Positions 35,101 to 47,100 of a stretch of 61,000 nt of DNA are shown in pieces. The DNA is from Symbiodinium natans (taxonomy: Eukaryota; Sar; Dinophyceae; Suessiales; Symbiodiniaceae). Position 1 is the stretch's first letter; each line of letters begins with the position of its first letter. The stretch is from contig CAJNDS010002524.1 of the NCBI GenBank assembly GCA_905221605.1, positions 137,749-198,748 on the forward strand. The letters run 5' to 3'. The notes under the pieces are model-generated. The model had not been told where the DNA came from, did no database searches, and was given only the letters and a program-made list of their open reading frames with translations. The translations under genes and the position numbers were made by a program.

Positions 35101-38100
35101 ACCCTAAACCCTAAACCCTAAACCCTAAACCCTAAACCCTAACCCTGTAGGAGCTTCTCTGGCTGGAAGAACGGACTCCCGCTGGGACTCCTAGGCCTTG
35201 GCTTTCGGGGCATTTGAGTTTCTGGCTGGGAGTTCGGGGTTTAGGGTTTAGGGTTTAGGGTTTAGGGTTTAGGGTTTAGGGTTTAGGGTTTACGTGTAGG
35301 GTTCAGGGTTCCGGGGTTAGGGCTTCGGGTTTGGGTTTGGGGCATGGGGCTTTCGCTGTTATTCGAGCAGTTGCTCGTCGATTTCCATTGGCCTGCGAGG
35401 CAACAGGCGCATGCTAGCAATCGCAGACCCTAAACCCTAAACCCTAAACCCTAAGTATCCCTAAACCCTAAACCTTGAACTTCAGCCTTGGACCTTCAAG
35501 ACAGCAAAAGCGAGAAGGCTGATCCAGCGCAGGTTGGCGCGTGCCGGTGAGTTTCGGCCGCTTCTCCAACATGGACTACCACATACAGGAGCCCGGCTCT
35601 TGATTAGATCAGTTTCTCTAAGGCCTAAACCTTAAACCTTAAACCCTAAACCCTAAACCCTAAACCCTAAACCCAAAACCCTCAACCCTAAACCCTAAAC
35701 CGCTAGCACAGCCCCAGGAGTTTGTGCTCTTTGGGCTGATGGCCGTCTGCGGTGGCCTGCTTGGCGGCCTCTTCAACAGCCTGAATAAGTTGCTCAGCTC
35801 AGCGCAGTTCAGAGTTAGGGAGTAGGGTTTAGGGTTTAGGCTTTGTGGTTTAGGGTTTCGGGTTTATGGGTTTAGTTTAGGGTTCATGGTCTAGGGTTAA
35901 GGGTTCAGAACTGAGGGCATACCAGGGTTCAGGACTGTAGGGTTTACATCGCTCCGCGGTATCAGAGTGGACTTACCACCCCCCCCCTCAGTTGAAGTCA
36001 GCCGAAGAAGACTGTTTCGGAGATCAAAGGTCCGGTCTTTTCAAGCGCAATTCGTCGTAGCTGCGATAATGGAGATTTGGATACGCGGTTGGAGGAGGAT
36101 CGTCATACAGAATGTGCTGCTTGGCATCTGGTTTCCTCAGGCGTCTGACCCTGTGGCGTCAACGACACATCGGAGGACGTGGCCACAAGCGGTTTGCAGA
36201 AGCCGCTCGGAGCTGCTCAGGCATAATCTCCTTCTTCCCCTACTGAGGCACATACAGGCATAGAAGGCACCAACAACCAGGTCCCCAGGAAGTAGACCCT
36301 TTAAGCTAGAACCCTAAACCCTAAACCCTAAACCCCAAACCCTAAATCCTGATGGCCATTCTCTACGGCGGACCTTTTAGCATTTGGCGACTCGGGTTGG
36401 TTGGGATTCGGTGGCCGAATCTCGAAGGCACCCGAGCCCTGGAGGGGGTTTTAGGGTTTGGCTTCGTAGTTGACACACTGTTGCTACATGAGATATCATG
36501 TACTACATATACATACGTACATACATACATACATACATATGTATATATATATATATACATTACATATATCTCTTACATATGTATCAGATGACATATCATG
36601 TATGCGATGCAACCAATGTCATATGTTGTAGAGTCTACATATCTCATTGTTTATTACATCCTGCGTCGGAGATTGAGCGAGGTTCTTTTTGTCACCTTCG
36701 TCGTCGCGTCTTGCGACTTTCTCGTGCCCCGGCTCGTACTGAGCATGGTCGAGCGGGGAGGGCCAGGATCTACATGGAACAAACATATTTAGATATTAGG
36801 GTTTAGGGTAAACCCCGGATGTTTTATTGTTATATGGCAGCGATTTGGTGGTCCACTCCGATCATCCAGGTGCCTGCGCTGTTCTCCAGCGAAAGCCCCC
36901 GCACGTGCTTCAGCTGCAGAACAGTTGCCTCAAACGGTTGTCGCTGCCAATACACCTGTGCGAGCAATGAGCTATGCCGTACTGTTTTCGCTTGTCGTCT
37001 TGATAGAACCTCGGTGATCTCCAACAGTTACTCGCAGATGAAGACACTTTATTGGAAAGCACACATCATCATGCACCTCTAAACCCTTTCCCAAACATCA
37101 GGGTGTGTATATACATATATATGCACACACATGAAAACAATGATTTTGTTTGTCTATACCTTCTAAACAAAATTGTTCTTGTCTACCCATCTAGATGTTG
37201 ATAGTTTATCTTTTTCTAGTAGGAAGTCAGAGACGTTATTAGTTGTAGGGCTACGAAGCGGATCCTAAATCAGAAACAAGCCCCCAAGCTTTCAACCTCA
37301 GCACCTTAGCTAACTCTAAGACCTAGACATCCCAAGGATCGGGTTTAAGGTTTCGGGTTGGTTTAGGGCTTAGGGCGTAGGGCTTAGGGCTTAGGGTTTA
37401 GGGTTTAGGGTTTAGAGTGTTTTCATGTGAGCCCAAATCCCTAAACTCAAAAGCCCTAGACCCTAAATCCTAAACCCTAAACCCTAAACCCTAAACCCTA
37501 AACCCTAAACCCTAAACCCTAAACCCTAAACCCTAAACCCTAAACCCTACACAGGTTGGAGGACTTGCCACCGACCATGGCACTCTTCTGGAATCTGGGC
37601 GCCAACGCGATGAAGAACCTCTTCCACGGGCAGGCTTAGGGTTTAGGGTTTCGGGTTTAGGGTTTAGGGTTTAGGGTTCAGGGTTTATGGTTTAGGGTGA
37701 GAGGTTGAGAGGGTAGAAGGTAATTAACTCCAGAAAGTTGGAGCATGGTTTGAGGATTAGGGCTGGGATTCCCTTTAGTATGCCTTTTTGGGGTATGGGG
37801 ATGAGGATGTTTCAACTTCTGGAGTTTACTGTAGACCCTAAACCCGAAACCCCAGGCCCTGCTTCAGTTGGCCTCGAGGGTGGGAGGTTTTGGTTTATCA
37901 GGTTTTCGGCAAGGCCTGGGTCTTCACGTTTGATTGTCTAGGGCTTAGCCTTTGCTTTTTTGGGTTGGTTTCCCTGGTCTTAAGGGTATGCAAGTTGTTT
38001 GCTGGACAGCCCTCTTTAAGCCCAACATGGTTTATGTTGGGCCCCTCTGCTCGGACAAAGGCGCCAGGGTCTCAAAGCTGCCAAGTGGGCAGGAAAACTA

Positions 38101-41100
38101 TGACTATGGTTACCTGCTGCTCTTCGCGGTGAAGAACTTCGTCTTTGCGTGCGGCCCGGCTTGGAGTAGCCATGGAATCCATCGGTTGATAAGCCAAAGC
38201 ACTGGGTATCGCAAGCGATCGAACTAAGCGGCGCATAGACATAGACCATGCTGGCAGATAGTGCCAGGCTCTAAGGGTAGTTATGATATGGGCCCTATAG
38301 CATGGTCCCGTACCTCCTTTAAAGCGTTCTGAAGTATGGGCCCTTGGGTTGTATAGGGTATATGAGGGGTATATGAGTCCCCTGTTAAGGGCCCATATGA
38401 AGGGTCCATGCAACTACGCTAAGAGAGTCGCCTGCGAAGGTTGGAATTACGGAACAGGTGTTCCCAGTGGCCTCTTCATTCCTTCTCTGCTGACTGGTGC
38501 CGCCTTCGGACGGATCGTGGGACAGCGCCCTGCTTAAATCTTTGTGCTTTGAGGAGGGTTTATGAAATTACTTGTACGTGGCTCTTCCTGCCCAGCTACA
38601 CAGGGTGGAATAGTCCTACACACTACAATTGCTCATTGCGAAACTGTTGGCCCCCTGCCCCTATTTCCAGATAGGTCCTTGGGATGTTTTGCATTTTCAC
38701 TTATTGGGTTTAAGAGGATCCTATTCAGGAATCTTATTTCAGGGGGCTTGAATTAAGGGCGGACCTAGATTGGCTAAATTTGGTTAGATATTGCAACTGG
38801 CTCAGGTATTCACACTCCAGAAGTGTTCCTGCTCAAGTTTCCATATGATTGGAAGGGTCTTTGCGTTGCAGCCGTCCTAAGCTTAAGCAGCACCCTAAAA
38901 CCCTAAACGTGAAGCCATGCTTGTCTGTGTACAAACTTCGGGGAAGGTCCCTCAAGTTTTGGTGTGCAACCCCTCCAAGAGTTCTGCAGTCGATCTGCTG
39001 GGGTGCCTTGTGTTTTTCCCCAAACGCTAAACTCTAAACCCTAAACCCTTTTTTTCTTTTCTTTAGGGGAATTGGCGGAGCATCTGTTCAGAAAGATCTC
39101 ACCGCCAAACCGTTTCGCCTCTTCATCGCCCTTTGGGATGCTCCCCCTTGTACTAACAGTCCTTAGTAGGGATTATAGTACCCCCTAAGCCCTAAACCCT
39201 AAACCCTAAACCCTAAGCCCTTTAAGGAGCTCTTAGTATACACGGGGAACATACCAAGTGTCCCAGGATGGTGGAGGTGTTCAGAGCTGTCGACACAGAC
39301 GGCGATGGCATGTTCTCGCCACTCGCATGCATGTGGGGGTTTACGACAATACGAAAATGGGGGTTTAGGGTTGAGGGTTTAGGGTTTAGGGTTTAGGGTT
39401 TGGGGTTTAGGGTTTAGCTTTCCCCTAATATAGACCCCCAAGGAGTAGGATCCATGTATAAGAAGGATCCCAACAAGGTGCCCCTAATTTCGAAATCCCG
39501 CATTTTGAGATGATCGTAGGACAGGTTCGCAAACCAGGATTCGGAGTCTGCTCTGTTATCCTTGTTTTTACGCTTGGGGTTCCCTTATCATCCCCTTAAA
39601 ACCCAAAAAGTGCACCGCTTTTTTATTCCTAGAAGACTCTCAAATTGCCGTCCTAAGGTCAATTTTCCATGGAAATCTCAACATGACATCGACCACCCTC
39701 CAAACATTATGAGATGTTTCTCACATGTGTTTGAATATGTGAATATATATATATATACATACATACATACATACATATCATATGATAATGTAGTGTGGAG
39801 TAAGTAGGTGGCTTGGGGGAATGTTCGGGGCAGGGGATTAAAACCGACCCCCCTCCCCCCCCCCACAAAGTATCTCCCACCACCAAGCTTCTGAGGCCAA
39901 CAACCTTAAACCATGCAAGATGCTGATTCACATGGGGTTTGGTTTCTATACCCAGAGTAGCCCGGAATGCACCTTTAACAACGGGATATACATGTATATA
40001 TATATATATACACATACCAACAATCACGGGACATATCCCTACTGGTATATAACTTCCTCTGATTAGAATTTCGAGGGCTGACCTTATTCCCCTGAACCCT
40101 AAACTACCTCCCCTGAACCCTAAACGCGTGAACCCACTCCCCTGAACCCTAAACCCGCAATTGTCCCTAAACCCTAAACCCTAAACCCTGAACCCTGAAC
40201 CCTAAACCCTAAACCCTAAATTTAAACCCTAAACCCTAAACCCTAAACCCTGCGCCCAGCTCAGGTTCGTGGCCACGCCAGGAACCTACGCGCTGATCGG
40301 TGCTTGCTCAATGCTGGCGGGCACTGCGCGCATCACCATCTCCCTGGCGCCTTGCAACTTATGCTTGGTAGCCTACTATTTGCTTAAGAACCCCCCCAAA
40401 GAATCACAAATGACAATCCCTTTCTTGCCCTGAAAGGATCGAAGAACATTTTTAATTCTTTGGGGGGGGGCTTCTTAAGCAATTCGTAGTAGCCTGGTGG
40501 TAATTACCCTTTACCCTTTTTCCCTTGTAAAGTAACCAACCCAAAACAGGGTGCCCTTATTTTAAGATGGTTCCTGGGCTACCAAGTATGGAACTTGAGA
40601 GGAATTCACAAAGCAAAGCAGAAGGAGAGGAGTACATGAATCGACAAGTAGATGAGCAATTAGATAACTCCATCTACGAACATGTTGATAGATGTGGCTG
40701 CCTATAGCCAGGCCTCTGGAGCTGAAACGTATCACGATGGTGGCCCCGTCACACCTTTGCAACTAGGGCCGCCCCAAAGCAAGTGTCGCCGTGTCAGACG
40801 CCTCCACCCCTCCACCCTCCCCAACTAAAGCCAAAATCCTCAAGCAAACCCTTAAAGCCCTTCAAAAGTCTGCGCAAAGCCCTCCTTGAAAACCCTGAGT
40901 CTAAACCCCCTTAAACCCTAAATCCCTACAACCCTAAGCCGAACTCGCTCTCTCTTTGTCTCTCTCTCCCTCTGCTTTCGGCCCCAGGTAGGCAGGCGTT
41001 TAGAGATTGAGACCCACATAGCGCAATGCCGAAGATCGATCTACAATCCAGCCTCTGCGCTGAAGCGGATGAACTCTTACCCATGGACTACCCTCCGATC

Positions 41101-44100
41101 ACGGACGACAGAATAGAGGAAATTAGACAACATCGGCTTCAGCATGGCTACAAGACCTCGACAAGAAGTCAGCTGGCCAGACAAGCTCGCAGACCGATCT
41201 CCAGCCAGCGCGTGGCAAAAAAGGAAACAGCAGAACTCGAGAGAACTGGCGTCAAGAAGCCAGGCCTCACGGCCGAGGACCTCTCCACATTGCCAACGCA
41301 GGATGCCCTTTCTACGTTGAGGCCTCCTCCGACGGAGGCGGCCTCTTCAGCAAAGTCCAAGGTTGCACCAAGGCCGACGCGATCTTGGCCCTATGAAGGC
41401 ATGGGACTGGGCCAGACGGGAACCGCAAAACCGCCCCCTCCTCTTCCTCCTCCACCAAGAAGGCCCTCACAGGCCTATAGCCAGGCTCATTCATCATATC
41501 CTCCATGGATGCCTTCGACTACGGGGGCAAGCAGCCAAAAGGCACACTCCGCGCCAACTAACCCAGGCCAGTCTACAACTGACGGGCCGACTTCCTCCCA
41601 GGCCCTCAATCTACATCAGCCGCCAGGAAGCGTTGGCCCAGGGCAATGCAGCTCCGTTTGCGACGGAATTGCTGCGTGAGAGCCAAGCCTCAGCATGACT
41701 GGCACACGTGCTACCCTTGTCGGAATGCTTGGGCTCAGGGCACATATTGGTAAGCTGCACATGCAGGGAGTTGAGGTCTCCTCCTCCGGCGACAACTTCA
41801 TATGCATCCGGCGCTAAAGTGAGGCCTCCTCCTTAGCACGATTCCGCTGGTTTTTGTCACCGCTTCTCACGCTTGGTAATCTGCACATGCAGGCAAGTGA
41901 GGTCTCCTCCTGCGCGAATGCTGGTTTTGTCACCACTTGTCAAGCGGCGAGAGAAAAAAAGGTGTGCCCTTCCAGCACCGTCATGGGGGTATACCTCGGG
42001 GTTTGGGGTTAGGGTTTAGGGTTTAGGGTAATTAGAGGGTTTAGGGTTTAGGGTTTGGGGGACTGTTGACACGGCGACACGGAACCATATATGGGCTCCC
42101 AATTCCCCCGCCTCTAAATCCTAACCGCGAGGCAATGATCCTGATGGAGACCAGCGGCGAGGCTGAGTTTGGACTTCCCATCTTCCTGTCGGTGATGGCG
42201 ACTTGGTCCTATAAACTTCAGGGCATGTGTGTGTGTCTGACTAATTATGTGTGTGTGTATATACACATATATATATACATACATGGGCCTTCTAAAGTTC
42301 CGCTGTGCGAAAAAAGCTGCTTGGACCCGCAAGTAGGTTTACGATGCTGACAGCTCGCTCCCTCCGTAACCTTCCTTTTCGAAGAGCGATTGTCAACGGG
42401 ATGCCTTGGGGCTTGTAGGGTTGTCGGGTTTGTAGGGTCTGTAGGGCTTAGGGAAGACCGTGCCGTGCGCGCTGCCTTGCGCGTCAGGTTGCGAAATGGG
42501 TCGGCGATCGCTTTAACAGGCCGGGTCTGGGAGCTCGGAGCTTTGTGTCGCGTGACAGAGGCCTGCCCCAAAACCCTAAGCCCTAACTTTAACCCCGAAA
42601 CCCTAAACCCTAAGCCACGGTAGCCAGCGATTGCGGAAATCACTCCGCATCGGTCATCTGCTCTTGAGCACCTTGAGACCAGATGAACCCTGAAAGTTTG
42701 AAAGGGTTTGTGTTCCACACACCCGATATGCATTGTAGTAACTAGGCAGGCCCTTGGGATGTTTCGTGTTTTTCCCTTATTGGGCTTAAAAGGCTCATAT
42801 TTAGCAACTTTTTTGGGGCGGCTGCGAGGGCATTCCTGGGTAGCTAGAGTAGCAGAGGGTGCATGATCCCCCCTTTGCGGGTTCATTTGGCCCCTGTTGT
42901 CGAGGGGCATCTACGACTTGCACATCATTGAGCTCAAGCACATTCCTTTTCTGGAGCAAACGCCAGAAAAGAAGATGATCCCCTTGCAGGCGGACCCTAA
43001 ACCCTAAAGCCTAAACCCTAGACCCTAAAGCCTAAACCCTAACCCTAAATGGGGGGTTGAGGTTTAGGGTCCAGCGCCCTAGAGTATGAACGAACCTCGC
43101 AGATACAGCTGGATCTGTCACCTCTCACACGTGACCAGGCATTCTACAGTGCGAGCGTAGCTCAAACCTAAACCCTAGAAACCCTAAACCCGAAAATTCC
43201 GAGACTCACGGCCATGATCGAGACATCCAGGCCCGCGACGTGATGCAGCGGGATGTCGTGACTCTGGAGCTTGTTGAATCCGTCTCGAACCTGGTCGAGG
43301 CACGTGTCATGTCATCCCACATTCGTGTGCCCCTTGCTGGTGCCTTATTTCCCCTTTTTTTGTCGGTCTAGGTTCCCGTACACCCCAACAAGAGCAAAGA
43401 CTTGATTCCGCCGAGGGTTTCAAACACAGCTTCCGCATACTATACTAAGTATGCCCGGCAGAGCAGCCCGTGTCCATTTGCAGAGTTGTTGCCTCTAAGC
43501 AGTGGGAGCCGCACGCAGCTTTGATGACAGCAGCCATGCTCGAACGGGAGCGTAAGATGTACGTAGAATAATGCTGTGTTTCACGGTCCATGCGTCGCCG
43601 TTTCTATAGTCTCTGCGACCGCTGTGTTCCAGCCGCAGGTTTTGGCTGGGTACAATCATCATTGCTTTCCAGTTTCTCGGCAGCCATCAGCGCCAGGGAT
43701 GTGCAATCGTGTCATCATGTAGTCATGGGGCTGTCGTCAATATCATTCTTCTCGTTTTCGTTTTAGTTTGATGAACGTTGCGGGTAGTATTATTACGTTT
43801 TTCTGCTGCTGCAAGATGTTCTTGTGGCGGCCTTGCCAGTGATTTTGAACCATCTACCTGAGTGCTGTTCTCTGAGGTCCTGTACCCCGGCACGAAACGT
43901 GTTGCCGGGATGCTCTCTCAGGCGGTCATGCGCAGGCGGGCAGCTCTGTACAGCTTCCAATTGGTTTAGGCTTAGGCTTCACACCAGAAAACGTCCCGAA
44001 GCCAGTATAATGCACTTATAAACCCTGGCACAGCATACACCCTGAAACATCCTAAGCCCTCAAAACCTAAAGCCTAAAGCTCCTAAAGTCCCAGACTTTA

Positions 44101-47100
44101 GGGTTTGGGTTTCTTCCCCCCCCCCCCCCCCATCCCCGAACTGGCTCTGCAGTTCGGGCTTGTCCCCTTCTTTGCGGTTGTCATCCGGGCTCACAAGTAG
44201 GGCAACTCTCCTGTAACTCTCGTTGCAACCTTATTTGGGGCACGTGCCACGCCGCTCGACGCTTCCCATGGCACCTTAAGAAGTCCCCTGAACACGATAA
44301 GCCCTCAACCCGAAACCCTAAGACCCTAAACCCTAAATCCCAAACCCTAAACCCCTAAACCCTAAACCCTAAACCCTATAAACCCGATAAACCCTAAACC
44401 CTAAACCCTATAAACCCTAAACCCTAAACCCTATAAACCCTAAACCCCAGGATCCTCGAGGGCGGGGAGGAGGCGGGGCTCTTCGTGGCGGCCGGCACAC
44501 CTGCACCTGCACCTGCCAAGCGCATCTCCTGGCAGTCGTTTCCCAGAGGCACTTAGCAAGCCCTGTTGAGGGTTTAGGGGGTTTAGGGGGTGGTTTAGGG
44601 GGTGGTTTAGGGTTTAGGGCTTAGGAAAGTTTAGGGGCTTAATTCTGCTACGGTAGTATCCTTCGAAAAGGTAGGGGGGGACTTTTGAGTTTGGCTTCTA
44701 TGACCCGTTCCGACGAGACCCTATTCACACAAACAAGCCCCCGAGGTGAAGGAAGGCAGAAAGGAGAGGCAAACCCTAAACCCTAAACCCTGTTGACTTG
44801 ACCATGTTCCCAGGATGCTGCCGTCGGTGCCTTTCAGGCACGCGGGGATGCTTGCTTAGATCACTCGGCATGATAGCTCATAGGGGTACCGGATTGGGCT
44901 ACTTGCAGACCAGACGGTCCATTTGTAGTACGATTATGGAATTGGGTTCCCCAAAAAACCCGATTTAGCATGGTTTTTGGGTGCCCAATTCCATAGTAGT
45001 ACGCCTTGGCCATGTAGTACTTGGAGGTTATTATGGGTAGTTCTAAGCAGGGTTACAAGTATGATAACTGTACTTGTCACCTAATTTAGGAGACTTGTAA
45101 CCCTACCTAGAGATACCCATGAACCTCCAGGTACGGAAGTGCCCCCCCCCCCCCCCCCCCCAAACCCTAAGCCCTAAGCCCTAAACCCTAAACCCTAAAC
45201 CCTAAACCCTAACCCCCCCGGAGTTTGCGAGGTGCAAGACGCCCGCGGAGGTGCGGGAGCTTGTCGCAGACAGCCTCGACCGGCTAGTTGACCTCCGGCA
45301 CCTTGGCCCATGTGGGGGTTTCCGTTAGGGTTTAGGGTTTAGGGTTTAGGGTTTAGGGTTTAGTGTTTAGGGTTTAGGGTTTAGGGTTTAGGGGTTCCCG
45401 AAAAAGGGGGGGGGTATCCAAAAAATTAGGTGCCCTTTTGGGCGGCCTTCCTTTAATAAAAGACTATATCATATTTTGGGTATATAAGGGGTGCCCCTAG
45501 AATCGGAAATCCCAAAAAAGGGGTACCTTATTGGTCCTAAAAGGGAATCCGCTTATTTGGCGACTATGTTTGGGGGGTCCTTTTTTTCGCAAAACCCCTA
45601 TGTGTTTGTAGCTTCTGCAGGGGGGGAAGCCTCAACCCAAAACTTCGACATCCTAAGCCCTCAGCCCCATCGGCCTGAAACGATTTCAGCCCAGGCCCTA
45701 CGTGAACCGCAACAACCTCTTTGTCCTCAAGTGTCGTGGCTGCAAGTCCGTGTGTTCCTGCAATCGAGCGCTCCACCAGGTGGTTTGACAGCCGCAAGCT
45801 GGGGTTTTAAGTTTGTAGGGGGCATCTTGAGTTGATGTATATGCATATGCATATGCATATGCATATGCATATGCATATGCATATGCATGTATGTATGCAT
45901 ACATACATACATACATGCACATATGGACTTGGATTCCACGGCCTCTCATTGACGTGTCTGGATTGTCAAGGGTGATCACCACATTGTTCCCCGCATCTCC
46001 GCCACTGCCCAACGCCGTCGTGTTGTCGATACCCTAAACCCTAAACCCTAAAACCTAAACCCTAAACCCTAAACCTTACCCTAAACCCTAAACCCTAAAC
46101 GCTTCGCTTTGTTGGTCTATAGGTGGGGTTTCAGCTTGTCCAGCTGCTCGACTTGTTTTTTTCTGAGTGCTGTCGTTCATGCAAGCGTGCCCTTCTTGAA
46201 CGTTCGCGTCTTGTCCTAAGCAGGGTCACAAGTACCCTCTCGCCCAAGCAAGGCCACAACCATTTATGACTATGCTACAGCCTACTCATATCCTCTGCTA
46301 TAACTTCCCATGAACTTCCCTGAAGAAGTCGTTTCACAGTTCGCGGCGTGGATCTCTGGAGAATGGGGGTCTGTCCGCCTAGTATACTCCTAAATCCTTT
46401 AACCCTTGCAAAACTGCGCCGACATAATTTCGGGATGAACATGTTGAGGGTTTCGAAGGCTGCTATTTAGGGCTTAGGGGCTGGCGACGAGGCTTAGGAT
46501 TTTGGGGGTTTGCAAAGGCTGAGAGGCGTTCAGTTCGTGATTCGGTGTTTTGAGGTGCGTTTATGTTGAGAAGGTACGCTTCTTTTTCGGGATTGCAAAG
46601 CTAGACTTAGCCGAGGGCCGTGGCACGTCCAGGGCCTTAGGGTTTAGGGTGTAGGGTTCAGTGTTACTTCCCTCTTCAAAAGCTGTGGTTTTAGACTGAG
46701 TCCCCAGGCTATTAATTACGGCTCAATCAGAGCTGTACTAAAAGTATAAACATTCGTCAGGGTCTAGGGTTTCGGCGTACAGTAGTATAAACATTCATCA
46801 GGGTGTAGGGTTTCTGCTTCCTATTATGGCCACTTCTACCTAAAAGTATACACTTTTTTTCCAGGGTCTACTCCCAAGTCGGGTGGTTTCGGCTTCCCTG
46901 TTGCCAGGTACACGTCGGTTTGGAACTGCTACACGCTCTTCCGCAACCTCGGGATGCGGCACCTTGCTGTGGCTTAGCTTTGCAAAGCAGGGCGAAGCTT
47001 GTTGAGACCCTAAACCCTAAACCCTAAACCCTAAACCCTAAACCCTAAACCCTAAACCCTAAACCCTAAACCCTAAATACAACAGGCACCTCCTTGGAAT

